From assembly GCF_013267355.1 (NCBI RefSeq), contig NZ_CP053985.1, positions 4,588,001 through 4,652,000 of the forward strand: a stretch of DNA of 64,000 nucleotides. Direction: 5' to 3'. The position numbers and the translations under genes are program-made. The notes under the pieces were generated by a model. The model was not told the DNA's origin and did not search any database. It worked only from the letters and a program-made list of their open reading frames with translations. The stretch is from Achromobacter pestifer (GTDB lineage Bacteria; Pseudomonadota; Gammaproteobacteria; Burkholderiales; Burkholderiaceae_B). This document shows positions 44,858 to 53,121 of this stretch, piece by piece (position 1 is the stretch's first letter; the number at the start of each line of letters is the position of its first letter).

Positions 44858-46011
44858 CGCGGCGCCAGTTGGCGGGCGATGATCTCCTTCATCACCTCGT
44901 TGGCCCCGCCATAGATTTTCTGGCCGCGCGAATCCATGTACATGCGCGCGATGGGGTACTCGCGCATGAATCCATAGCCGCCGAACAGCTGCAGGCAGCG
45001 GTCGACCGTCTCGCACTCCTTCTGTGTGCCCCACCATTTCGCCATGGCGGCGGTAGCGGCGTCCAGTTTCCCTTGTTGCTGCCAGGCGATGCACTGATCG
45101 ATGAATACCCGCGCCAGCGTGGCTTCCGTCTTCATCTCGGCGAACTCGAAGCGGGTGTTCTGCAGCTTGAACAGCGGCTGGCCGAAGGCCTGGCGCTGAT
45201 GCACGTGCTCCAGCGTCAGGCGCAAGGCCCGCTCGATGCTGCCGACGGCGCGTATGCCGATCAGCAGGCGCTCATAAGGCAGCTGTGCCATCATCTGGGC
45301 GAATCCCCGGCCTTCCCCGACGCCCAGCAGGTTGGCGGCGGGCACTCGGGCCTCATCGAAGAAGAGCTCCACGGTGTCCTGCGCCTTGAGCCCGATCTTG
45401 TCCAGCGGCTCGCCGCGGCGAAAGCCCGCCAACCCGCCGGTTTCGACCATCAGCAGCGACACGCCCTTGGCGCCCAGGCTGGCGTCGGTCTTCACCGCCA
45501 GCATCACCAGATCGGCGTGGAGGCCGTTGGTGTTGAAGGTCTTGGAACCGCTGATTACATAGCTGTCGCCGTCGCGCCGCGCGCGGGTCCTGATGCCTTG
45601 CAGGTCGGAGCCGGCGCCGGGCTCGGTCATGCCGATGGATGCGACGATGTCGCCGCTGGCCATGCCCGGCAGCCAGCGCCGCTTCTGCTCCTCGCTGCCG
45701 TAGTGGTGCAGGTAGTGGCCGACGATATAGTGCGGGCCGAAACCGGGGCCGAAGCCGCACTCCGCGCTGACTTCCACCAGCGCCGCCAAATGGGCGTAGT
45801 CGCCGTCGCCGCCGCCGTGCTCCGACGGCAGATCCGCCAACAGGAAGCCCATCGCGCCGAGCTGGTTCCAGACCTCGCGGTCGATGTGGCCCTGCGCCTC
45901 CCAGGCCGGCAGGCGCGGCAGCAGTTCGGCGGTCCAGTAGCGGCGGGCGGTGTGCTGGAACTGTTCGATCTCTGGCGTGTGCCAGGGGGATTGGTATTCG
46001 TCCATCAACAC
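44854..46011 (-). CDS. Acyl-CoA dehydrogenase
   Basis: A 385-residue FAD-dependent dehydrogenase with Gly-Met-Thr-Glu-Pro-Gly-Ala-Gly-Ser-Asp, Thr-Phe-Asn-Thr-Asn-Gly and the C-terminal Gln-Leu-Phe-Gly-Gly-Tyr-Gly-Phe. It ends Ile-Tyr-Gly-Gly-Ala-Asn-Glu-Val, like its paralogue at 37354-38508. The start is taken as the GTG at 46011, which stands at ideal distance from AAGGAG; an ATG two codons later is the alternative. It supplies the first oxidation step of the operon. Confidence 0.93.
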   Translation of the reverse strand: MLMDEYQSPWHTPEIEQFQHTARRYWTAELLPRLPAWEAQGHIDREVWNQLGAMGFLLADLPSEHGGGDGDYAHLAALVEVSAECGFGPGFGPHYIVGHYLHHYGSEEQKRRWLPGMASGDIVASIGMTEPGAGSDLQGIRTRARRDGDSYVISGSKTFNTNGLHADLVMLAVKTDASLGAKGVSLLMVETGGLAGFRRGEPLDKIGLKAQDTVELFFDEARVPAANLLGVGEGRGFAQMMAQLPYERLLIGIRAVGSIERALRLTLEHVHQRQAFGQPLFKLQNTRFEFAEMKTEATLARVFIDQCIAWQQQGKLDAATAAMAKWWGTQKECETVDRCLQLFGGYGFMREYPIARMYMDSRGQKIYGGANEVMKEIIARQLAPR

Positions 46012-46045
46012 GTTGTTTCTCCTTATTTTTCAGATGCGGCGCCGT

Positions 46046-47251
46046 TCAGGCGCCGTACTTGCCCAGCACCGAGACGCTGCACACGTTCTGCCAGGGAAAG
46101 CCGCCCAGGTTGTGGATTACGCCCAGGGCAGGGTTGTCGGCGCGCTGACGGGCGCCGGCGCGCCCCAGCATCTGCAGGTACATCTCATAGGCCATGCGCA
46201 GTCCGGTCGCGCCGATGGGATGGCCAAAGCACTTGAGACCGCCGTCGATCTGGCAGGGGATCGTGCCGTCCGCGTCATAGAATCCGTCCAGCACGTCATG
46301 GGCGCCACGGCCTTCGGCCGAGATGTGCATGTCCTCCATCGTCACCAGTTCGGTGATGGAAAAGCAGTCATGCACTTCCAGCAGGTCGATCTGCTGGCGC
46401 GGCCGTTCTATGCCGGCCTCTTCGTAGGCGCGGGCCGACGCCACCCGCGTGGTCTGGAAATAGCTGCCGTCCCAGCTGTCGTGGCCGGCTTCGCTGCCGC
46501 TGGATACCGCCAGCTGGAGCGCCTTGATGGCCACCAGGTCGCGCTTGCCCAGGCCCCGCGCGATGTCTGGCGTGGTCAATATCGCGCAAGCGGCGCCGTC
46601 CGAAACGCCGCAGCAGTCGTACAGGCCCAGCGGCTCGGCGATCATCGGCGCGTTGATCGCGTCGTCCATGCTGATCGGATTGCGTAGATGGGCCTTGGGA
46701 TTGCGGCCGGCGTTGGCGTGGCTTTTCACGGAGATATGGGCGATGGCGCGCTTCAGGTCGCGGGCATCGACGCCGTGCTTGGCGCGGTAGGCGCTGGCTA
46801 GCTGCGCGAACGAGCCGGGCGCGCTGATGTTTGGCCACACGATGTCGTTGAGCGGACCGCGCGGACGTTGGGGCAGACCACCGTAGCCGGTGTCCTTGAG
46901 CTTCTCCACGCCGAAGGCCAGCGCGAAGTCGCAGGCCCCGGACGCCACCGCGTAGGCGGCGCCGCGCAGCGCTTCCGAGCCGGATGCGCAGAAGTTCTCG
47001 ACCCGCGAGACGGGGATGTTGGGCAGTCTCAGGGCGATGCCCAGCGGCACGCCGCCGCTGCCCAGGTGCTGCGTTTCGATGCCGGTGCCCAGCCATGCCG
47101 CCTGGATCTGGTCCTTGCTTATCCCGGCGTCCAGCAGGCATTCGCTGAAGGCCTCCACCGCCAGATTCTCGGCGCTGCGATCCCAGCGCTCGCCAAAGTG
47201 CGAGCAGCCCATCCCCAGGATCACCACCTTGTCACGAATTCCTGTTGCCAT
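46046..47251 (-). CDS. SCP-x-type thiolase (acetyl-CoA acetyltransferase family)
   Basis: A 401-residue thiolase. Cys88 in Glu-Asn-Phe-Cys-Ala-Ser-Gly-Ser-Glu, a His-Asp-Cys-Phe motif and Lys-Cys-Phe-Gly-His-Pro-Ile-Gly-Ala-Thr-Gly form an intact active site. Its 5' end overlaps the HMG-CoA-synthase-like/DUF35 gene by 20 nt, implying tight coupling and perhaps a physical complex, as known for archaeal thiolase-DUF35-HMGCS. It probably performs the final cleavage of the pathway. Confidence 0.92.
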   Translation of the reverse strand: MATGIRDKVVILGMGCSHFGERWDRSAENLAVEAFSECLLDAGISKDQIQAAWLGTGIETQHLGSGGVPLGIALRLPNIPVSRVENFCASGSEALRGAAYAVASGACDFALAFGVEKLKDTGYGGLPQRPRGPLNDIVWPNISAPGSFAQLASAYRAKHGVDARDLKRAIAHISVKSHANAGRNPKAHLRNPISMDDAINAPMIAEPLGLYDCCGVSDGAACAILTTPDIARGLGKRDLVAIKALQLAVSSGSEAGHDSWDGSYFQTTRVASARAYEEAGIERPRQQIDLLEVHDCFSITELVTMEDMHISAEGRGAHDVLDGFYDADGTIPCQIDGGLKCFGHPIGATGLRMAYEMYLQMLGRAGARQRADNPALGVIHNLGGFPWQNVCSVSVLGKYGA

Positions 47252-48704
47252 GCCTGTGCTCCTTGGGGTCGGCGACCGTTGCCTTCCAGAAATATCGGGT
47301 GTAGCCGCGCGCGGCGTCATGCGCCTTGATCCGAAAGCTCATGCGCAGCGCAAGGCCGACCGCCAGCTCGCCTTCGTCCATGTCGGTGTAGTCCATCATC
47401 AGGCGGCCTCCGCCTTCGAACTGCACCATGCCGTAGCAGGCCGGCGGATCGGGGGAATAAGCCAGGCGGTCCGCCGTGTAGCTCATGATCCTGGCCGGCG
47501 TTTCGGCGAACGGCAGGTCCTCTTGCCTGCCGCTGGCGCCGCAGGCGGGATTGACGCAGATGTCGGTGCGCGGCCACTGGGCTGTGCCGCAAGCGCCACA
47601 ACGTCCGCCGACGAAACCGTGCACCGCCTTGCGGTTGCGGTATTCGACGGAGAGCGGCGTGAGTTTGTCGTTGTCCGCGCGCATGCCGCGTTCCAGCGGA
47701 AGCTGGTCGTTGAACACCAGGAACTTCATGTAGTTGTCCTCGGCCTTGCCGCGCGCCAACCAGCCTTGCGCGCCCCGCCGGCCGGGCAGGGCGGCCAGGG
47801 CCGGGGTGGTGCGCAGGACCAGCACGTCCACCCCCTGGCCGAATGCGACCAACACCAGCACTTGCCCAGGGGCGGCCGTGCCCAGCGCATGCGCCAGCAT
47901 CAGCAGCGGATGGGCGCAGCCAGCGTTGCCTACCGTGGCCGCCAGCGTGTCGTGCACGCGGTCGGGGGCGATGCCGGCGAGCTTGGCGATCCGCTGCGCC
48001 GCGCCCTTTTGCGGTAGCGCCACGCACAGTGTGTCCACTTGGCCAGGTTCCAGTCGGGCCTGGCGCAGCGCCGCCGAGATGGCCTGCGGAATCTGCGCGC
48101 TGTGTCCTTCCTCGCGTATCCAGCGCTCTTCCCAATAGGTGTCGGTGGCCGCCCCCGCACCGCGATAGTGGTCGGCCATGTCGATGCTGCGGCTCTCCAG
48201 CGCCAAGGGCTGGGCGATGGCCTCGCCGTCGCCCACCAGCACCGCGCCCGCGGCATCGCCGTACAGCAGCTCCTGCACGCTGGCCACCTTGGCCTTGCGG
48301 CGGTCGCTCGCCACGACCAGCGCGCTGCGTCCAGCGCCTCCGCGCAGCGCCTGCATCAAGGCGGAGGTGGCGCCGCGCTGCGAGGACGTGACGTCGATGG
48401 CGCCGATGTCCTCGGCCAGGTTCAAGGCCTGCGCCACGATGCTGGCGTTCAGCCGACTGGCGTAGGGCAACGAGGTCGAGGCCAGCAGCAGGTCGTTCAC
48501 GGCGGGGGTATCGAGTCCATGCAGGCAGTCGCGCGCCGCTTCGACCGCCATGGTGACGGCGTCCTCGTCGAAACCGCACATGGAGCGCTGTCCAGAGCGA
48601 TGCGCCGTCAACGAGGCGTCGTACCAGGAATGGCTGCGCACGATCGCCTCGCGCTGCAGGCGCAGGCGCGGAATGTAGGCGCCGAAGGAAAGTATGCCCC
48701 TCAT
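47232..48704 (-). CDS. HMG-CoA-synthase-like protein fused to a DUF35 zinc-ribbon/OB domain
   Basis: A 490-residue fusion. Residues 1 to about 315 follow the archaeal HMG-CoA synthase fold (Ser-Leu-Pro-Tyr-Ala-Ser near 78 and Gly-Asp-Ala-Ala-Gly-Ala near 149). However, the region expected to hold the nucleophilic Cys (about 104-116, Asp-Val-Thr-Ser-Ser-Gln-Arg-Gly) has none. The usual His-Gln-Pro-Asn reads Ala-Leu-Pro-Gln (229-232). Residues from about 325 are DUF35, with a zinc ribbon at Cys369, Cys372, Cys383 and Cys388 and an OB fold. It may be an acyl-CoA-holding scaffold for the thiolase encoded next, not a synthase. The ATG overlaps the preceding gene as ATGA. Confidence 0.88.
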   Translation of the reverse strand: MRGILSFGAYIPRLRLQREAIVRSHSWYDASLTAHRSGQRSMCGFDEDAVTMAVEAARDCLHGLDTPAVNDLLLASTSLPYASRLNASIVAQALNLAEDIGAIDVTSSQRGATSALMQALRGGAGRSALVVASDRRKAKVASVQELLYGDAAGAVLVGDGEAIAQPLALESRSIDMADHYRGAGAATDTYWEERWIREEGHSAQIPQAISAALRQARLEPGQVDTLCVALPQKGAAQRIAKLAGIAPDRVHDTLAATVGNAGCAHPLLMLAHALGTAAPGQVLVLVAFGQGVDVLVLRTTPALAALPGRRGAQGWLARGKAEDNYMKFLVFNDQLPLERGMRADNDKLTPLSVEYRNRKAVHGFVGGRCGACGTAQWPRTDICVNPACGASGRQEDLPFAETPARIMSYTADRLAYSPDPPACYGMVQFEGGGRLMMDYTDMDEGELAVGLALRMSFRIKAHDAARGYTRYFWKATVADPKEHRHGNRNS

Positions 48705-49588
48705 GCGCCTGCTCCTTGCGCCGCGTCGATGATGGCCAGTCCATTGTTCAGCACCACTTTCTGGCGCTCCAGCGCCGTGGCGCGGAAACGCACCTCGCCG
48801 CTGGCGCCCCAGGCCTCGACGCGGATGGTCTCGCCGGGATAGACCGGCGCGCTGAAGCGCACGTCGATGCGCTTGAGCCTGGCCGGCTCGTAGTCGCACA
48901 GCATGCGCAGCAGCCCGTGGCAGGCGATGCCATAGGAGCAAAGGCCATGCAGGATGGGCCGCTCGAAACCGCCCGCGCGCGCGACTTCGGGGTCCGCATG
49001 TAGCGGATTCAGGTCGCCCGACAGGCGGTAGAGCAGGGCCTGGGATGTCAGCGTGGGCAGGTCGCAGACGTGTTCGGGCGTGCTTTCCGGCAGCTTGGCC
49101 GGCGCTGGTGATGGGCCGCTGGCGCCGCCGAAGCCGCCGTTGCCGCGCGCCATCACCGCCTGTTCCACGGTGGCAAGCAGGGCGCCGTCGCGCGCTTCCA
49201 GCGTGCGCTCCACGAAGAAAAGCGCGCCCACGTCCGGTCCCTTGTCAAGGATGTCCTTGATCCGCGTGCGGCCGATGACGGTGCCGGCAGGCTCCAGCGG
49301 ACGATGCAGCTGCACCGACTGGCTGGCGTGCAGCACGCGGCGCCAGTCTATGCCGGTGTCCGGTTCCTTCATCCAGAAGCCGGGGTAGCCCAGCACCGCG
49401 GCCTGGGTCGGCACCGCCAATTGCCGCTCCTCGTAGACGAAAGGCAGTTCGCGCGCATCCAGCGGGTCGCGGCCCAAGCCCAATCCCAGCGCGTACAGGA
49501 TGGAGTCCTTGGCGGTGTAGGTCTGCTCCACCGGTTCGAAGTGGCGCCGCATCAGTTTGTCGGGGTCGAGTCTCATGGCGGGCCTCAT
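48701..49588 (-). CDS. MFE-2-type (R)-specific enoyl-CoA hydratase (two hotdog domains)
   Basis: A 295-residue hydratase-2 protein. The first hotdog (about 15-145) is non-catalytic. The second has the full motif Tyr-Arg-Leu-Ser-Gly-Asp-Leu-Asn-Pro-Leu-His-Ala-Asp, with Asp192 and His197. It matches the hydratase part of peroxisomal multifunctional enzyme 2. The ATG at 49588 is chosen because it overlaps the SDR stop as ATGA; a second ATG at 49576 is possible. With the upstream SDR it would replace a bifunctional MFE-2. Confidence 0.88.
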   Translation of the reverse strand: MRPAMRLDPDKLMRRHFEPVEQTYTAKDSILYALGLGLGRDPLDARELPFVYEERQLAVPTQAAVLGYPGFWMKEPDTGIDWRRVLHASQSVQLHRPLEPAGTVIGRTRIKDILDKGPDVGALFFVERTLEARDGALLATVEQAVMARGNGGFGGASGPSPAPAKLPESTPEHVCDLPTLTSQALLYRLSGDLNPLHADPEVARAGGFERPILHGLCSYGIACHGLLRMLCDYEPARLKRIDVRFSAPVYPGETIRVEAWGASGEVRFRATALERQKVVLNNGLAIIDAAQGAGA

Positions 49589-50502
49589 ACCGGAGTCCAG
49601 GCGAAAGCCTCGCGCGCGCTTTCCAGCGGCACCAGGCTGGGCTGCATCGCAGGCATCGCATGCTCGGCGATGGCCTCGACGGTCCAGCCTTCCGAGCGAT
49701 GCACGCTGCGCACGGGCCGCGGCTGGCTGAACAGCATGATTTCGTTCTTGCGCACGCCGAAGATCTGCCCGCTCACGCCGGCGGCCAGATCCGACAGCAG
49801 GTACACCACCATGGGGGCGATCTTGTCGGCGGTCATCTGCTTGAAGCGTTCCAGCCGGCGCTTCTGCTCTTCGGTTTCGTCGGGCAGGGTGCCGATGAGG
49901 CGGCTCCAGGCCCAAGGCGACACGCAGTTCGAGCGCACGTTGCAGCGCTCCATTTCCAGCGCGATGGAGCGCGAGATCCCGACAATGCCCAGCTTCGCCG
50001 CCGAGTAGTTGGCCTGGCCGATGTTGCCCACCAGGCCGGCGGCCGAGGTCATGTGCACGTAGGCGCCGGACTGCTGCTCGCGGAACATCGCGGCGGCGGC
50101 GCGGCTGACGTTGTAGGCGCCTTGCAGATGCACGTCGATGACCTGCTGCCAGTCCACGCTGCTCATCTTGTGGAACATCCGGTCGCGCAGGATGCCGGCG
50201 TTGTTGACCACGCCGTCCAGCCGTCCGAAGCTGTCGACGGCGGCCTGCACCATGCGCGCCGCCGCGTCCGGGTCGGATACGCTGTCGCCATTGGCGACGG
50301 CGCGCCCGCCCGCCTGGCGGATTTCCGCGACCACCTCGGACGCCGGATCCAGCGTGCCCAGGCCTTCGCCGTTCGGACTGCCGCCCAGATCGTTGACCAC
50401 CACGGCCGCGCCCTCGCGCGCCGCCAGCAGGGCGATTTCGCGGCCGACGCCGCGGCCGGCGCCGGTGACCAGCACGACTTTCCCTTCAAGAACTCCAGCC
50501 AT
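49585..50502 (-). CDS. MFE-2-type short-chain dehydrogenase
   Basis: A 305-residue SDR of the peroxisomal multifunctional-enzyme group. The cofactor loop is Thr-Gly-Ala-Gly-Arg-Gly-Val-Gly (13-20), then Val-Val-Asn-Asp-Leu-Gly-Gly, Asn-Asn-Ala-Gly-Ile-Leu-Arg-Asp-Arg, and the catalytic Ser153, Tyr166 and Lys170. It likely oxidises the (3R)-hydroxyacyl-CoA made by the following hydratase. It is the first gene of the seven-gene operon, with AAGGAG ahead of the ATG, divergent from a LysR gene. Confidence 0.9.
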   Translation of the reverse strand: MAGVLEGKVVLVTGAGRGVGREIALLAAREGAAVVVNDLGGSPNGEGLGTLDPASEVVAEIRQAGGRAVANGDSVSDPDAAARMVQAAVDSFGRLDGVVNNAGILRDRMFHKMSSVDWQQVIDVHLQGAYNVSRAAAAMFREQQSGAYVHMTSAAGLVGNIGQANYSAAKLGIVGISRSIALEMERCNVRSNCVSPWAWSRLIGTLPDETEEQKRRLERFKQMTADKIAPMVVYLLSDLAAGVSGQIFGVRKNEIMLFSQPRPVRSVHRSEGWTVEAIAEHAMPAMQPSLVPLESAREAFAWTPV

Positions 50503-50850
50503 TTCGTCTCCTTGGCAGGTTGATCCGTACACCCCGGAATCGGGATGGGCCAACTGTAGGCATGGCGGGCGGGCGAGGTAAGCACGCGCAGCGGATGGCA
50601 GGTATGCAGGATCGGCAACGCTCAGGCCGATTCGTCGTGATCCGGTCCGTGCTGCGCGGCAGCAAGAATGCTCCCGGACCGGCTTCGGGTTGATCCCGAT
50701 CCGACATGGATGAACAAGCCCGGCGGCGCGCGCTTGCCGCAACGCAGCAGCCATGACAAGGCGCCGCGCCAGGCCGCGCGGGCGCGATCCGCCCTGATAT
50801 GATCAAAAAAAATTCAATGCAGGCTGTCCCGTCCTGGCAGGAGACAGAAA
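50503..50850. other. Divergent promoter region between the SDR operon and a LysR gene
   Basis: About 348 nt without a gene. An 11-bp symmetric element TGAT-ATG-ATCA (50795-50805) covers a TATGAT hexamer that could be the -10 box of the LysR gene; no matching -35 is seen. It could be an autoregulatory site. Nothing else is clear. Confidence 0.45.
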
Positions 50851-51855
50851 GTGAAACTGGTGGCCCGCGCAGCCGATGAGCTGAAGATCGAGAACGTGTC
50901 CGCTTTCGTCGCGACGGCGGAGTCAGGCAGTTTTTCGCAGGCGGCGGTGCTGCGGGGATGCTCGCAGTCCATGCTGAGCCGGCGGGTATTGGAACTGGAG
51001 GAACAGCTGGGCGGGCGCCTGTTCAACCGCACTGGCCGCGGCGTGCTGCTGACCGAGTTGGGCGTGGCGCTGCTGCCCGTGGCGCAGGGCTTGCTGGATG
51101 GCGCCACCGGCTTCCTGGAGCTGGCGTCCTCCACCAATGAGCAGCCGTCCGGCACGGTGGAGATTGCCTTGCCGCGCTGGGCCGCCGAAGGCCCGGTGTC
51201 GATGCTGGTGAACCGCATAACGTCCCAGTTTCCCAGGATCCATCTGGTCATACACGAAAGCTACAGCCGCGACGTGATGGACAGGCTGGCGGCCGGCAAA
51301 CTCGATATCGGCGTTTTCAACAGCTGCCAGGCCGAGCCGCCCGCCCAGGCGCAGCGCCTGTTCTCATCCGACCTGGTGCTGCTGGGCCGGCGCGATTCGC
51401 CGCTGTTGCGCGACCCCACCGTGCCGCTGGCCGCGTTGAACGGCCTGTCCATCGTGATGCCGCCTTCGCCCAATCCCGTGGAGGCCGTGGTGCGTGAACG
51501 CACCCGCGACATGCAGCTGGAGCTGCGCGCGGAACTGGAGATCAACTCCGGCGCCATGATCCGCGAAGTCGTGCGCCGCTGCGGCCGCCATGCCATCACC
51601 CAGGTGCATCGCATCGAGGACTACCTGGACGAGGGCGATCTGGCGATTTCCCGCATCGTCGAACCGGCGCTTACGCTGCATACCTTCTGCGCGACCGGCG
51701 CCAAGCACCGCATCAACCGGGCCAGTCTTGCGGTCGAGCGTTGCCTGGTCGCCGTGCTGGGAGAGCACTTCGTCCGATTGCAGCAGGCCGCGCAGATGCG
51801 CGAGGCGCGCTGGGCCAAGGCCTGGCAGACAGCTGTTCAGACCGTGCATAGCTGA
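50851..51855 (+). CDS. LysR-family transcriptional regulator
   Basis: A 334-residue LysR protein with a GTG start behind CAGGAGACAG. The helix-turn-helix contains Gly-Ser-Phe-Ser-Gln-Ala-Ala and Ser-Gln-Ser-Met-Leu-Ser-Arg-Arg-Val-Leu-Glu-Leu-Glu-Glu. The effector domain belongs to another subgroup than the two paralogous LysR regulators in this window. It lies between the minus-strand beta-oxidation operon and a plus-strand Bug/CoA-transferase operon and may control either or both. Confidence 0.9.
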   Translation: MKLVARAADELKIENVSAFVATAESGSFSQAAVLRGCSQSMLSRRVLELEEQLGGRLFNRTGRGVLLTELGVALLPVAQGLLDGATGFLELASSTNEQPSGTVEIALPRWAAEGPVSMLVNRITSQFPRIHLVIHESYSRDVMDRLAAGKLDIGVFNSCQAEPPAQAQRLFSSDLVLLGRRDSPLLRDPTVPLAALNGLSIVMPPSPNPVEAVVRERTRDMQLELRAELEINSGAMIREVVRRCGRHAITQVHRIEDYLDEGDLAISRIVEPALTLHTFCATGAKHRINRASLAVERCLVAVLGEHFVRLQQAAQMREARWAKAWQTAVQTVHS

Positions 51856-51931
51856 TCGTCGGTTCCCGCATGGCACGCCGGAGTTCTTGTCGCTATCGTG
51901 ACAGGCCACAAGAACCCGAGGAGACGAAACC

Positions 51932-52915
51932 ATGTACGTTGCCAGAACCGCGTGGCGCGCTGCCGTGCTCGCCTGCATCGCACTGCTTGCTTCGATGCCG
52001 GCCGCAGGAGCCGAAGCCGATACCTATCCTTCACGTCCCATACGTTTCATCGTGCCCATCGGACCCGGCAGCAGCGGCGATACGATGACGCGCACCTTCG
52101 CCGAGCACCTGCGCAAAGTGGCAGGCCAGTCCACGCTGGTCGAGAACCGGCCCGGCGCCGAACTTTCGCTAGGCACGCAGGTGGCGCTGAGCGCGCCCGC
52201 CGACGGCTACACCGTGGTGTTGATCAGCCCCAGCGCGACGGTGATCAACCCCTTGTTGGTAAAGGACTTGCCTTACCGCCCCGAGGATCTGCTGCCGATG
52301 CTCAACGTGACCCGCCACGTGGCCGTGCTGGTCGCCTCCGTGAGTTCGCCCTACAAGAACCTGGGCGATGTCGTCGCGGCAGCCCGCCGCGACAAGGGCG
52401 GCGTCAGCCTGGCCACCTACGGCAACAGCTATCGTCTGGGCGCGCTCGACCTGGCCAAGCGCGCGGGCGTGGATTTCAACCATGTCCCGTACAAGGGCGC
52501 CGCGCAAGCGGTGGCGGACGTGGTGGGGGGATCGGTGGACCTGGCGTTGATAGACATCGCCGGCGCCGCGCCCCTGGTCGCCTCGGGGAAAATCCGGGCG
52601 CTGGCCGTGGCGGGAGACCGGCGTCATCCGCTGCTGCCCGACGTGGCGACGGTGCAGGAATCCGGCTATCCCGGCTACTCCCTATACATTTTTATAGGTT
52701 TCGCCATTCACGCCAAGACGCCCCCCGCGGTAGCCGGCAAGCTTGAAGACATGATGCGGCAGGTCATGGATGATCCGGCGCTGCGGGCGCAACTGGCCCA
52801 GCAGAGCGGCGGCGAGGTGGTGGGGATAGGGAGCAAGGAATTCTCCCGGGAAATACAGGCCGAGAAGGTACGGTACGGAGAACTGGCGCGCATGGTCGGC
52901 GGCGCGTTGCCGTGA
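51932..52915 (+). CDS. Bug-family periplasmic solute receptor
   Basis: A 327-residue TctC-type receptor. The signal peptide ends Pro-Ala-Ala-Gly-Ala before Glu-Ala-Asp-Thr-Tyr-Pro. The phosphate-loop-like motif reads Ile-Val-Pro-Ile-Gly-Pro-Gly-Ser-Ser-Gly-Asp, and Glu-Asn-Arg-Pro-Gly-Ala and Asp-Gly-Tyr-Thr follow. A strong GAGGAGACG site precedes the ATG. A CoA-transferase begins 206 nt downstream. Confidence 0.9.
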   Translation: MYVARTAWRAAVLACIALLASMPAAGAEADTYPSRPIRFIVPIGPGSSGDTMTRTFAEHLRKVAGQSTLVENRPGAELSLGTQVALSAPADGYTVVLISPSATVINPLLVKDLPYRPEDLLPMLNVTRHVAVLVASVSSPYKNLGDVVAAARRDKGGVSLATYGNSYRLGALDLAKRAGVDFNHVPYKGAAQAVADVVGGSVDLALIDIAGAAPLVASGKIRALAVAGDRRHPLLPDVATVQESGYPGYSLYIFIGFAIHAKTPPAVAGKLEDMMRQVMDDPALRAQLAQQSGGEVVGIGSKEFSREIQAEKVRYGELARMVGGALP

Positions 52916-53121
52916 GTCTGGGCCGGCTTGGCCGTGATCCCCTGCCAATATTCTGGATGTATCGGCTGACCCAAATATAGTATTTCCGACGCTTGCAGTT
53001 CTTACCTAGGATGTCCAGCAAGGCATTCTGGAATGGGAGCTGTCATGTTCGAAGGTGGTACTTGCAGGGTATCCGGGCCGCGCGGGATGCGCGTGCGGGC
53101 AGGGCGTTCGGGGAGCTGGGC

